Below, piece by piece: positions 8,168 through 17,900 of a stretch of 64,000 nucleotides of DNA. Numbering within the stretch: position 1 is the stretch's first letter; each line of letters opens with the position of its first letter. This stretch comes from Galactobacter caseinivorans (lineage in GTDB: Bacteria; Actinomycetota; Actinomycetes; Actinomycetales; Micrococcaceae): contig NZ_QQXL01000007.1 of the NCBI RefSeq assembly GCF_003640665.1, forward strand, positions 110,211 to 174,210. The letters run 5' to 3'. Under the pieces are notes generated by a model that saw only the letters and a list, made by a program, of their open reading frames with translations, searched no databases and was not told the DNA's origin. A program made the position numbers and the translations under genes.

Positions 8168-9442
8168 ATGAGCGAGAGTTCCGACCTGTTGAAGTGCTCC
8201 TTCTGTGGGAAGAGCCAGAAGCAGGTGCGCAGGCTGATTGCCGGGCCCGGCGTCTACATCTGCACCGAGTGCATCGAGGTCTGTAACGAGATCATCGATG
8301 AGGAGGCGGTAGAGGTCGTCGAGGAGTCGGCGTTTGAGCTCCCGCGCCCTCGGGAGATCTTTGATCACCTGCAGGAGTTTGTGGTGGGCCAGGAGGCCGC
8401 GAAGAAGGCCCTGGCCGTCTCCGTCTATAACCACTACAAGCGCATCAACGGGCAGGGTTCCTCCCTCTCCGGCGCCCTGGAGCACCGCGAGCTGGATGAG
8501 GTGGAGGTCGCCAAGTCCAACATCATGCTCATCGGCCCCACCGGCTCCGGTAAGACCTACCTGGCGCAGACCCTCGCCAAGCGACTCAACGTCCCGTTCG
8601 CCGTTGCGGATGCCACCAGCCTCACGGAGGCCGGCTACGTGGGAGAGGATGTGGAGAACATCCTGCTCAAGCTCATCCAGGCCGCGGACTTTGACGTCAA
8701 GCGCGCCGAGCAGGGCATCATCTACATCGACGAGATCGACAAGATCTCGCGCAAGAGCGAGAACCCCTCCATCACCCGCGATGTGTCTGGTGAGGGCGTG
8801 CAGCAGGCGCTCCTGAAGATCCTGGAGGGCACGGTGGCCTCCGTCCCCCCGCAGGGCGGGCGCAAGCACCCCCACCAGGAGTTCATTCAGATCGACACCA
8901 CCAACGTGTTGTTCATCGTGGCCGGTGCGTTCGCGGGCCTGGATGACATCATCGCCAGCCGCGCGGGCAAGAAGGGCATCGGTTTTGGTGCCCCGCTGGA
9001 GCACTTGAAGAGCTCCGAGGTCTCCTACGCGGACGTGCAACCGGAGGACCTGCTGAAGTTTGGCCTGATCCCCGAGTTCATTGGCCGCCTCCCCGTCATC
9101 ACCGCGGTGGAGAACCTGGACCGCGAGTCCCTCATCAGCATCCTGACGGAACCCAAGAACGCTCTGATCAAGCAGTACCAGAAGATGTTCATGCTGGACG
9201 GCGTGGAGCTGGCCTTTGACCAGGAGGCGCTGGACGCCATCGCGGATCAGGCCCTTGAGCGGGGCACGGGCGCTCGTGGCCTGCGCTCCATCCTCGAGGA
9301 GACGCTCGGCGCGGTCATGTTTGAGGTGCCAAGCCGCGACGACCTGGCGCAGGTCATCGTGACCCAGGCGGTCGTGACGGATCATGCCGCACCCACCCTG
9401 GTGCTGCGTGAAGAGACCCAGCGCCGCCCCAAGTCGGCCTGA
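8168..9442 (+). CDS. clpX: ATP-dependent Clp protease ATP-binding subunit ClpX
   Basis: AAA+ unfoldase that feeds substrates to ClpP1P2. 424 residues. N-terminal C4 zinc-binding domain with Cys10, Cys13, Cys32 and Cys35; Walker A GPTGSGKT at 123-130; Walker [10 protein letters not shown] near 184-192; pore loop region GYVGEDVE; sensor and C-domain [13 protein letters not shown]. Initiated by ATG after AGAGGGCAAC. It has its own intergenic region with an inverted repeat, so it is transcribed separately from clpP1P2 although adjacent. Confidence 0.96.
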   Translation: MSESSDLLKCSFCGKSQKQVRRLIAGPGVYICTECIEVCNEIIDEEAVEVVEESAFELPRPREIFDHLQEFVVGQEAAKKALAVSVYNHYKRINGQGSSLSGALEHRELDEVEVAKSNIMLIGPTGSGKTYLAQTLAKRLNVPFAVADATSLTEAGYVGEDVENILLKLIQAADFDVKRAEQGIIYIDEIDKISRKSENPSITRDVSGEGVQQALLKILEGTVASVPPQGGRKHPHQEFIQIDTTNVLFIVAGAFAGLDDIIASRAGKKGIGFGAPLEHLKSSEVSYADVQPEDLLKFGLIPEFIGRLPVITAVENLDRESLISILTEPKNALIKQYQKMFMLDGVELAFDQEALDAIADQALERGTGARGLRSILEETLGAVMFEVPSRDDLAQVIVTQAVVTDHAAPTLVLREETQRRPKSA

Positions 9443-9563
9443 CCGCGCCTTCCCAGCGACACCGATCGTCACGGGCCCGCCCCTCCCGCACCCACCGGTG
9501 CAAGGATGGGGTGGGCCCGTCGCAGTTCCACCGGCCTTCCCCCTGCAGATGAAGGAGACTCAC

Positions 9564-10193
9564 ATGTCCACGAAGAACACCGTCGACTTCTGGTTTGACC
9601 CGGCCTGTCCCTTTGCCTGGTGCACCTCGCGCTGGATCCTGGAGGTGGAGAAGGTCCGCCCCATCACCATCAACTGGCATCTCATCAGCCTGGGCGTGGT
9701 CAACGAGGGCCGGGAGCTTGCCCCGGACTACCGCAAGCACATTGACGGCACCTGGGGCGCCATTCGTGTGGTGGCCGCGGCCCAGGCCGCCGCCGGCGCC
9801 GAGGTGCTCGGCGCGCTCTACACGGGCATCGGCACCCGCTTCCACGACCAGGGACTCTCTCAGGGCCAGGAACAGCGCAAGGAGTCCGTGGCTCAGGCCC
9901 TCGCGGAGGTGGGGCTCCCCGCGGAGCTGATCAACGAGTGGGACAACGCTGAACTGGACGCCGCGCTGCGTGAGTCCACCCAGGCCGCGCAGGAGCTGGT
10001 GGGCTCCGACGTGGGCACGCCAGTGGTGGCACTGAACGGCGTGGGCTTCTTTGGCCCCGTCATCACCCGGGTCCCCCAGGGTGAGCTGGCCGGCGAGCTC
10101 TTCGACGCGGCGGTCACGCTGGCGAACTACCCGCACTTCTTTGAGCTCAAGCGCTCCCGCAACGAGGACCCTTCGGCCACGGAAGAGGGCTAG
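9564..10193 (+). CDS. DsbA-family (Rv2466c-like) thiol oxidoreductase
   Basis: Thioredoxin-fold protein with a DsbA-type helical insertion, 209 residues from the ATG preceded by AAGGAG. The active-site region reads FDPACPFAWCTSRW. The family, called mycothiol-dependent nitroreductase or mycoredoxin-like after Mycobacterium Rv2466c, works with mycothiol in the cytoplasm; no signal peptide is present here. The cis-Pro loop is in DVGTPVVALNGVGFFGPV. Five-residue spacing between the two Cys (C-P-F-A-W-C) is not a classic CXXC, and the first Cys is probably the nucleophile. It lies downstream of clpX and ends at a bidirectional terminator facing valS. The exact substrate is not readable. Confidence 0.82.
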   Translation: MSTKNTVDFWFDPACPFAWCTSRWILEVEKVRPITINWHLISLGVVNEGRELAPDYRKHIDGTWGAIRVVAAAQAAAGAEVLGALYTGIGTRFHDQGLSQGQEQRKESVAQALAEVGLPAELINEWDNAELDAALRESTQAAQELVGSDVGTPVVALNGVGFFGPVITRVPQGELAGELFDAAVTLANYPHFFELKRSRNEDPSATEEG

Positions 10194-10215
10194 TTCCGCG
10201 GTCTTTCCTGCCGCG

Positions 10216-10265
10216 AAAAAACGCATGCCCCGCCACACCATTGGTGTTGCGGGGCATGCGTTTTT
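10216..10265. terminator. Bidirectional intrinsic terminator
   Basis: A-rich tract, stem ACGCATGCCCCGC(C)ACACCA / TGGTGTTGCGGGGCATGCGT, then T-rich tract. It works for both the convergent DsbA-like gene and valS. Confidence 0.93.
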
Positions 10266-10288
10266 CGGTGGGCTCGCGCCGTGAAGGC

Positions 10289-12904
10289 CTAGGCCTCCTC
10301 GGTGGCCTCTAGCTCAACGTCGGTGACCAGCAGCTCCTCGCCGCCCTCCACCAGCGCCAGCGTGGGCGCGGCCGTGGCGGCCTGCAGGTCGCTGAGACCC
10401 TGACGCAGGCGCTGGATCAGCACGGCGGGGGCCGTGACGGTCGCAGCAAGCACCGCGGTGCGCTGCTTCACCTTGGCCTCAGACTTGACCTTGCGCAAGC
10501 CAGCCAGAGCGTGACCCACGGTCGGCAGGACCTCCGGGTCCGCGTCGTCGAGCCCCGCGCGCAGCGCATCGGCAGTGGGCCACTCGGCGCGGTGCACCGA
10601 GCCGGTGCGCCACCAGCTCCAGACCTCCTCCGTGGCGAAGGGCTGGAAGGGAGCCAACAGGCGCAGCACGGCGTCAAGCGTGGTGGCCAGCGTGGCGCGC
10701 ACCGAGGCCGTCTCCTCGGGGGAGACGCCGCCGTAGGCCCGATCCTTGATCAGCTCCACGTAGTCATCGGTGAAGGACCAGAAGAAGGACTCCGTCAGGG
10801 ACAGCGCCCGGGAGTAGTCGTAGTCCTCAAACGCGCGGGTGGACTGCTCCACCACGTCAGCCAGACGCGTCAGCAGCGACTTGTCCAGGCCGTTGATGAT
10901 GACGGAGGAGTCTCCGGAGAGCACGTCCTGGGCGGAGGCGCCCATGTTCAGCGCGAACTTGGAGGCATTGAGCACCTTGATCGCCAGCCGGCGGCCAATC
11001 TTCATCTGGCCCATCTCATAGGCCGTGTCCGCGCCAAGCTTGGCGGAGGCCGCCCAGTACCGCACCGCGTCAGCGCCAAACTGCTCCAGCACGTCGGTGG
11101 GGACCACCACGTTGCCCTTGGACTTGGACATCTTCTTGCGGTCCGGGTCCAGGATCCAACCGGAGAGGGCAGCGTGACGCCACGGGGCGGCGTCCTGCAA
11201 CGAGTTGGCCCGCACGATCGTGGAGAACAACCAGGTGCGGATGATGTCGTGACCCTGGGGGCGCAGATCGAAGGGGAAGACCTTCTCAAAGCGCTCCTGG
11301 TTAACGCCCCAATCGCCCACGACCTGCGGGGTCAGCGAGGATGTGGCCCAGGTGTCCAGCACGTCCGGGTCTCCCATGAAGCCGCCGGCCACGCCGCGCT
11401 GGGACTCCTCGTAACCCGTCGGGGCCTGCGCGGCGGGGTCCACCGGCAACTGCTCCTCGGAGGGAAGGATCGGGGAGGCGTAGTCGGGATTGCCGTCCGC
11501 GTCCAGGGGGTACCAGACGGGGATGGGCACGCCAAAGAAGCGCTGGCGCGAGACCAGCCAGTCGCCGTTGAGGCCGTTGACCCAATTCTCGTAGCGCGAG
11601 CGCATGTGCGCGGGGTGCCATTCCACCTCGCGGCCGCGGGCCACCAGCTGCTCGCGACGCTCGGCGTCACGGCCGCCGTTCTTGATGTACCACTGGCGAG
11701 AGGTGACGATCTCTAGCGGCTTGTCACCCTTCTCGTAGAAGTTCACGGCGTGGCTGATCTTCTCCGGCTCGCCGATGAGTAGCTCGTTCTCCCGCAGCAT
11801 CTCCACCACGCCCTCCTTCGCGGAGAAGGCGGTCTTGCCCGCCACGCGGGCGTACTGTGCGGCGCCCTCTGCGGTGGTGATCCACTCGGGGGTTTCGGCG
11901 ACCAGGCGGCCATCGCGTCCCATGATGGGGCGCGTGGGCAGCTGCAGCTCGCGCCACCAGGTGACGTCCGTGAGGTCACCGAAGGTACACACCATGGCGA
12001 TGCCGGTGCCCTTGTCCGGCTTGGCCAGCGGGTGGGCCTTGACCTGCACCGGCACATCAAAGAGCGGGGAGGTGACCGTCTTGCCAAAGAGCGGCTGGTA
12101 GCGCTCGTCGTCCGGGTGCGCCACCAGGGCCACGCACGCGGGGAGCAGCTCCGGCCGCGTGGTCATGATCGGGACCGCGGTCCCGTCCTGGGCAACAAAC
12201 TCGTAGCGGTAGTAGGCGCCGGGCATCTCCCGGTCCTCCAGCTCTGCCTGCGCCACCGCGGTGCGGAAGGTCACGTCCCACATGGTGGGGGCCTCGGAGA
12301 GGTAAGCGTCGCCCTGGCCAAGGTCGCGCAGGAACGCGCGCTGGCTGGTGGCACGGGAGTGGTTGTCAATGGTGCGGTAGCTGATGTCCCAGTCAACGGA
12401 AAGGCCAAGCGTGGTGAAGAGGTCCTCAAAGACCTTTTCGTCCTCAGAGGCCAGCTGCTCGCAGAGGTCAATGAAGTTCTGACGCGAGACCACGTCCCAG
12501 TCGCGCTGATTCTTGGCAGGCTTCTCCGGGGGCTGGTAGCCCTCCACGTACTTGTACGTGGGGTCGCAGCGCACGCCAAAGAAGTTCTGCACGCGGCGCT
12601 CGGTGGGCAGCCCGTTATCGTCCCAGCCCATGGGGTAAAAGACGTTCTTGCCGCGCATGCGCTGATAGCGCGCCATCACGTCCGTCTGCGTGTAAGAGAA
12701 GACGTGCCCCACGTGCAGCGAACCGGAGGCGGTGGGAGGCGGCGTGTCGATGGAGTAGACCTGCTCGCGCGTGGTGTTTTCCTCGAAGGAGTAGGTGCCC
12801 TCCGCTCGCCAGCGGGTGTTGAGCTTGTTTTCGAGGCCCTCAAGTGCGGGCTTGTCAGGGACCTGGGATGCGGGCGTGTCTGTGCCCGGAATGTTGTCAG
12901 CCAT
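10289..12904 (-). CDS. valS: Valine--tRNA ligase
   Basis: Class I aminoacyl-tRNA synthetase charging tRNA-Val, 871 residues from the ATG giving MADNIPGTD. This start has GGGAG 10 nt upstream; the ATG three codons earlier has it only 1 nt away. The HIGH-type motif is SGSLHVGHVFSY near residue 65, KMSKS is DPDRKKMSKSKGNVV, and GWDDNGLPTERRVQN is typical of the actinobacterial enzyme. The editing domain (TTRPELLPACVALVAHP) is intact. The C-terminal coiled coil is reduced to about 80 residues. Monocistronic by appearance; the UDG-like gene lies 45 bp upstream in the same direction. Confidence 0.95.
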   Translation of the reverse strand: MADNIPGTDTPASQVPDKPALEGLENKLNTRWRAEGTYSFEENTTREQVYSIDTPPPTASGSLHVGHVFSYTQTDVMARYQRMRGKNVFYPMGWDDNGLPTERRVQNFFGVRCDPTYKYVEGYQPPEKPAKNQRDWDVVSRQNFIDLCEQLASEDEKVFEDLFTTLGLSVDWDISYRTIDNHSRATSQRAFLRDLGQGDAYLSEAPTMWDVTFRTAVAQAELEDREMPGAYYRYEFVAQDGTAVPIMTTRPELLPACVALVAHPDDERYQPLFGKTVTSPLFDVPVQVKAHPLAKPDKGTGIAMVCTFGDLTDVTWWRELQLPTRPIMGRDGRLVAETPEWITTAEGAAQYARVAGKTAFSAKEGVVEMLRENELLIGEPEKISHAVNFYEKGDKPLEIVTSRQWYIKNGGRDAERREQLVARGREVEWHPAHMRSRYENWVNGLNGDWLVSRQRFFGVPIPVWYPLDADGNPDYASPILPSEEQLPVDPAAQAPTGYEESQRGVAGGFMGDPDVLDTWATSSLTPQVVGDWGVNQERFEKVFPFDLRPQGHDIIRTWLFSTIVRANSLQDAAPWRHAALSGWILDPDRKKMSKSKGNVVVPTDVLEQFGADAVRYWAASAKLGADTAYEMGQMKIGRRLAIKVLNASKFALNMGASAQDVLSGDSSVIINGLDKSLLTRLADVVEQSTRAFEDYDYSRALSLTESFFWSFTDDYVELIKDRAYGGVSPEETASVRATLATTLDAVLRLLAPFQPFATEEVWSWWRTGSVHRAEWPTADALRAGLDDADPEVLPTVGHALAGLRKVKSEAKVKQRTAVLAATVTAPAVLIQRLRQGLSDLQAATAAPTLALVEGGEELLVTDVELEATEEA

Positions 12905-12949
12905 GCCGCCCATTCTCCCATGAGCCAGGCGATGGATGGCCCAGCCCGC

Positions 12950-13519
12950 TCAGGCGGCGAGGCGTCGGTTGGCCTCCAGCCAATCGTGCAATTCATCCAT
13001 CACGGCGGCCGCCTCGATGGCCCGGGCGTAGGGACTTGGCATGCGGAAAACCTCCGCGCCCCAGGAGGTCAGCGTGGGCTGAAGCCCCGGGCGGCCCTCG
13101 CGCCCCAGCAACTCACGCGTGCCGTGGCGCCACATGCTGATGACCAGCTCCACGCCGCGGGCGCTCAGCTCTGCCTCCACCCGGGCGCTGCCCTCGCGCA
13201 TGAGCGTCAGCGTCTCCGCGTCGTCGTGGGTGCGGGGGACCTGGGAGAGGTTCATGAAGCCCACTCCGGCCGCCGCTGCCTGCAGATCCTGGAACTCGGC
13301 TGCTTCGGCACCGAGGCCGGCCGTGGGGTTGAAGAGTCCCGCTTGCCGCAATCTGTCCATCTGCCTGCGCCCGATGGGCCCGTGGTAGTAGTGAGCGTTG
13401 TTGATGGCGTCCGGGGCGGTCTTGCCGCCCACCACGGCGCACCAGAGCGGGACGTCGTCGGGGCCGGGCCATAGATCACCCAGGGTCACGGTGCCGTCGG
13501 GGAGGGTCAGCAAGAGCAT
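12950..13519 (-). CDS. Uracil-DNA-glycosylase-like superfamily protein
   Basis: 189 residues from the ATG giving MLLLTLPDGTVTLGDLWPGP. The N-terminal motif (WCAVVGGKTAPDAINNAHYYHGPIGRRQMDRLRQAGLF) and the C-terminal FRMPSPYA resemble motifs 1 and 2 of the UDG superfamily (GxNPG...W and HPSPY), and VELVISMWRHGTREL occupies the position of the central strand. Catalytic His of HPSPY is replaced by Met-Pro-Ser-Pro-Tyr, so classical uracil excision is uncertain. The ATG is 4 nt after the stop of the decayed acetyltransferase frame, suggesting it was once translated from a shared message. Function should be treated as unknown nucleic-acid-related. Confidence 0.5.
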   Translation of the reverse strand: MLLLTLPDGTVTLGDLWPGPDDVPLWCAVVGGKTAPDAINNAHYYHGPIGRRQMDRLRQAGLFNPTAGLGAEAAEFQDLQAAAAGVGFMNLSQVPRTHDDAETLTLMREGSARVEAELSARGVELVISMWRHGTRELLGREGRPGLQPTLTSWGAEVFRMPSPYARAIEAAAVMDELHDWLEANRRLAA

Positions 13520-13523
13520 CGAA

Positions 13524-13811
13524 TCACCGGCGGGCAGGCCGCACCTGGGTGTGCCCGGCGGCGCGCGCCTGCTGCTCGGCACAGGCCATCAGCTGGCGGC
13601 CCCCTCCGCGGGCCTGCGGAGCGCGGGAGGAGAGTAGGAGGCGAACGAAGGTCTCTGGCTCCATGGCCGCGGAGAACGGTTCGGAGCGCGACTGTTGCGC
13701 CTTGCCGGTCGCCACGCACCACTCGATGCTCTCGTCAAGGAGTGCCAGGACGGCGCCCAGATCCGAGGGGTGGGCTGGGCGCGGCTCAGTCGGTTGAGGG
13801 GGCACGCGCAT
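13524..13811 (-). pseudogene. GNAT N-acetyltransferase remnant (internally deleted and truncated)
   Basis: A 95-codon frame that keeps two GNAT pieces but not the middle. Residues 18-50 (LGAVLALLDESIEWCVATGK) look like the N-terminal helices, then FVRLLLSSRAPQARGGGRQLMACAEQQARAAGHTQVR is strand 4 with the acetyl-CoA loop R-x-x-G-x-G/A and following helix. Strands 2-3, expected between them, are missing, and the protein stops right after the acetyl-CoA helix, losing the C-terminal half. No frameshift is needed to explain it; two deletions are. A functional mini-protein is unlikely. Confidence 0.6.
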
Positions 13812-13854
13812 GGCTCATTCTTTCATGGGGCATCGCAAGAGCGGCCGCACCTCC

Positions 13855-13866
13855 TAGGCTGGTGTC
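13855..13866 (+). promoter_or_regulatory. Leaderless-type promoter -10 for the SDR gene
   Basis: TAGGCT hexamer, then 6 nt, then ATG; no ribosome-binding site. The predicted transcription start coincides with the start codon. Confidence 0.6.
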
Positions 13867-14664
13867 ATGACTGACGCAGCCACCCCCCGCCCAGCAACGA
13901 ACCAGCCCCTTCGCCCGCAACCCGCCCGCTCGGCCCTGGTCACCGGAGCCTCCGCCGGCATCGGAGCGGCCACGGTGAGGGCGCTGCGGTCGCAGGGCTG
14001 GGATGTGGTGGCCGTGGCGCGTCGGCGCGAACGCCTGCAGGCCCTGGCGGAGGAGACCGGCTGCGCCTGGGTGGACGGCGACGTGTCCCAGGAGGCGGAT
14101 GTGGAGCGGATGCGCCAGGCCGCGGCTGCCCACGGGGTGAGCACGCTCATCAACATTGCCGGCGGCGCGCGCGGCAATCAGGGCATCGCACAGGCCAAGA
14201 GCGAGGACTGGGAGTGGATGTTCCAGGCCAATGTGATGGGTTCCATGCAACTCACCCGCGCCCTGCTTCCGTTGCTCCGGGCTGCCGAGGGCGGCGGCAC
14301 CGTGCTGAACCTGACAAGCACCGCGGCCCTGAGTAGCTACGAGGGCGGGGGCGGCTACAACGCCGCAAAGGCCGCTCAGAGCGCCATGACCCAGGCGCTG
14401 CGGCTGGAGGAGGCGGAGCACGGCGTGCGTGTGGTGGAGGTGCTGCCCGGCATGGTGCGATCGGACGAGTTTGCCTTGCGCAGGCTGGGTTCCCAGGAAG
14501 CGGCCGACGCCGTGTACGCGGGTGTGCAGGAGCCGCTCAGTTCCGAGGACGTTGCGGACGTGGTGCGTTACGCGGTCAGCGTCCCGCAACATGTGAACCT
14601 GGACCAGATTGTGCTGCGGCCCGTGGCACAGGCCGCGAATCACAAGGTGATCCGCCGCCACTAG
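13867..14664 (+). CDS. Short-chain dehydrogenase/reductase (SDR)
   Basis: 265-residue classical SDR, NAD(P)-dependent. Cofactor motif TGASAGIGAATVRAL near residue 27-41, DGDVS acidic/adenine-ring motif, NIAGGARGNQG (the NAG-type motif), catalytic Ser in NLTSTAALSS and YNAAK (Tyr/Lys pair). ARRRER after strand 2 suggests NADPH preference (basic residues). The C-terminal part resembles the YdfG/serine 3-dehydrogenase branch (VLPGMVRSDEF, LDQIVLRPVAQA). The long N-terminal extension is Pro/Ala-rich and disordered. Predicted leaderless. It is divergent from the acetyltransferase remnant and upstream of the ileS leader. Confidence 0.88.
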   Translation: MTDAATPRPATNQPLRPQPARSALVTGASAGIGAATVRALRSQGWDVVAVARRRERLQALAEETGCAWVDGDVSQEADVERMRQAAAAHGVSTLINIAGGARGNQGIAQAKSEDWEWMFQANVMGSMQLTRALLPLLRAAEGGGTVLNLTSTAALSSYEGGGGYNAAKAAQSAMTQALRLEEAEHGVRVVEVLPGMVRSDEFALRRLGSQEAADAVYAGVQEPLSSEDVADVVRYAVSVPQHVNLDQIVLRPVAQAANHKVIRRH

Positions 14665-14703
14665 CGAGCCGCCGCGGCGCTATCCGCGGGTGGCCGCCTG
14701 CCG

Positions 14704-14911
14704 TATAGTAAAGGCGTAACAAGGCATTGATCCGGCCATCACCGGTGAGCCGTCGGAAGAAACCCAGCCACACGCCGTCGGGCGCAAGCGCGGGGGAGTA
14801 GAACCGACCGGGACAGCCCGTCACAGCTGACACAAGCGGCTACGCCGCCCCGCACCCGGGGCCGGCGCAGCAAGCGGGGTGGTACCGCGGCCCCGGCGCC
14901 CATGCGCCGGA
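14704..14911 (+). promoter_or_regulatory. T-box riboswitch controlling ileS (isoleucine specifier ATC)
   Basis: A TATAGT -10 hexamer at 14704-14709 starts the leader. An ultrashort Stem I contains GATCCGGCCATCACCGGTGAGCC with the specifier triplet ATC at 14738-14740, followed by TCGGAAGAA. The conserved T-box sequence GGGTGGTACCGCGG is at about 14877-14890; the bulge TGGT (14880-14883) complements the ACCA end of uncharged tRNA-Ile. The competing sequestrator is CCGGGGCC/GGCCCCGG, and a hairpin CCGGCGC-CCAT-GCGCCGG follows at 14894-14911. Ultrashort-Stem-I T-boxes of this kind are known for actinobacterial ileS and usually act on translation. No U-tract is present, consistent with that. Confidence 0.92.
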
Positions 14912-14979
14912 TGTCGTCCCTGTATGTCGTAGAACATGTGGCGCGCAGCAGAGCGTCACGGACACGCAGGAAGCAGCGC

Positions 14980-17900
14980 ATGAGCCTTTACCCCCGCGTC
15001 ACGAGCGATCCCTCCGGCCAGACCCCCGCCTCACCGCGTTTCCCTCAGATCGAGGAACGCGTGCTGAGCTATTGGGAGGCCGACAACACCTTCCAGGCCT
15101 CGATTGATCAGCGTGCCGCCGGCGAGAACGAGTTTGTGTTCTACGACGGCCCACCCTTCGCCAACGGCCTGCCCCACTACGGACACCTGCTCACGGGCTA
15201 CGTGAAGGACCTGGTGGCGCGCTACCAGACCCAGCGCGGCCGCCGCGTGGAGCGTCGCTTCGGCTGGGACACGCACGGCCTTCCGGCCGAGCTGGAGGCC
15301 ATGAAGCAGCTGGGCATGACGGATAAGAAGCAGATCCTGGAGATGGGGATCGATAAGTTCAACGCCGCCTGCCGCTCCTCCGTGCTCAAGTACACCGGCG
15401 AATGGCAGAACTACGTCACCCGTCAGGCTCGCTGGGTGGACTTTGAGAATGACTACAAGACCCTGAACCCCTCCTTCATGGAGTCGGTGCTCTGGGCCTT
15501 CTCGGAGCTGCACCGCAAGGGCCTCACCTACGAGGGCTTCCGCGTGCTTCCGTACTGCTGGAAGGACGAGACGCCGCTCTCTAATCACGAGCTGCGCATG
15601 GATGACGACGTCTACAAGGACCGCCAGGACACCACCGTCACCGTGTCCTTCCCGCTGCTGACCGGCGAATCCGAGCTCTCTAAGGAACTGGCCGGCGTCA
15701 ACGTCCTGGCCTGGACCACCACCCCCTGGACGCTGCCGACCAACCTTGCCCTCGCCGTCGGGCCCGCCGTGCAGTACAGCGTCCTTCCCGGTGGCCCGGA
15801 GCAGCCGGCAAGCAACACCGTTGCAGCCGGGGCCCGCTACCTGCTGGCGAGCGAACTGGTGGGCGCGCATGCCAAGGACCTTGGCTACGCCGACGCGTCC
15901 GCGGCGCAGGAGGCCGTGACGGCCACCTACACCGGCACCGAGCTTGACGGCCTGCGTTACGCCCCGCTGTGGGACGTCTTCAACGACGCTGAGAAGTGGG
16001 GCACGCAGGGCGCCTGGCGGATCGTCGTGGACGAGTACGTCTCCACGACGGACGGCACCGGCGTGGTGCACCAAGCTCCCGCCTACGGCGAGGACGATCA
16101 GCGCGTCTGCGAGGCCAACGGGATCCCCGTGGTGCTCTCCGTCGATGAGGGCGCACGCTTTTTGCCGCTCTTTGAGAACACCGTGCTGGCGGACGTGGCA
16201 GGGGTACAGGTCTTTGAGGCCAATAAGGCCCTCATCAACCACCTCAAGGCGGACGGGCGCCTGCTGCGCCAGGCCAGCTACGTGCACAGCTACCCCCACT
16301 GCTGGCGCTGCCGCACGCCCCTGATCTACCGCGCCGTCTCCTCCTGGTACGTGCAGGTCACGGACGTCAAGGCCCGCATGGGCGAGCTGAACCAGGGCAT
16401 CAACTGGATCCCCGAGAACGTCAAGGACGGCCAGTTTGGCAAGTGGGTGGCCAACGCCCGCGACTGGTCCATCTCCCGCAATCGCTTCTGGGGCTCGCCC
16501 ATCCCGGTGTGGCAGTGCTCCGACGCCGAGTGCCAGCATGAGGAGGTGCACGGCTCCCTGGAGGAGCTCAAGGCCCGCTTTGGCCGCCTCCCCGTGAACC
16601 ATGAGGGGGAGACGGATCTGCACCGCCCCTTCATCGACGAGCTCACGACCGCGTGCCCCGAGCAGGGCTGCACCGGCACGCTGCGCCGCGTCGAGGACGT
16701 GCTTGACGTGTGGTTTGACTCCGGGTCCATGCCTTACGCCCAGGTGCATTACCCCATGGAGAACAAGGAATGGTTTGACACCCACAACCCGGCGGACTTC
16801 ATCGTCGAGTACATCGGTCAGACCCGCGGCTGGTTCTACACCATGCACATCCTGGCGACGGCGCTTTTTGACCGCCCCGCGTTCAAGAACGTGATCTCCC
16901 ACGGCATCGTGTTGGGTTCCGACGGTCAGAAGATGTCCAAGTCGCTGCGCAACTACCCGGACGTCAACGAGGTCCTTGATCGCGACGGCTCCGACGCCAT
17001 GCGTTGGTTCCTCATGGCCAGCCCCATCCTGCGCGGCGGCAACCTGGTGGTCACCGAGGAGGGCATCCGCGAGGGCGTGCGCCAGGTGCTGCTTCCCCTG
17101 TGGAACGTCTGGTACTTCTTCACCCTCTACACCAACTCAGCGGACGGGGGCCGCGGCTACGAGGCGCAACTGCGCTACGACGCCAAAGACCCGCTGGATC
17201 GCTACCTGCTGGCGGCCACCGGCGACCTGGTGCGGGAGGTGCGCGTTGCCTTGGACTCCTACGAGGTCTCCGACGCCACTGACGCCCTGCGCTCCTACAT
17301 GGACACGCTGACCAACTGGTACGTGCGCCGCTCCCGCCAGCGCTTCTTTGACGAGGACCACGAGGCCTTCGACGTGCTGTATACGGCGCTGGAGACCCTG
17401 TGCCGGGTGGCGGCCCCTCTGTTGCCGCTGGCCACCGAGGAGATCTGGCGCGGACTCACCGGCGGGCGCAGCGTGCACCTGAGCGACTACCCGGATGACT
17501 CGCTCTTCCCGGTGGACGCGGCCCTGGTGGAGCGTATGGCGCTCACCCGCACCATCGCCTCCACCGGTTCCAGCCTGCGCAAGGCCGCCAAGCTGCGCGT
17601 GCGCTTGCCGCTGGCCAGCATGGACGTGGTGGTGCCGGACGCCGCCGGGCTCAGTGGGACCTTCGCGGACATCATCAAGGACGAGTTGAACCTGAAGGCC
17701 GTGCATCTGGTGGACGCGGAGGGCGCCGACGAGGCCTCCTTCGGCATCTCCCGCACGCTGACGGTCAACGCCCGCGCGGCCGGGCCGCGCCTGGGCAAGC
17801 AGGTGCAGCAGGCCATCAAGGGCTCCAAGTCCGGTGACTGGTCCGTTGCAGAGGACGGTTCCGTGAGAGCCGGCGGCCTTGACCTGGTGGAGGGGGAGTA

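Noticed and set aside
14902..14979. Upstream ATG for ileS
   Set aside because: Lies in the T-box hairpin and adds a basic stretch not typical of IleRS; kept only as an alternative.
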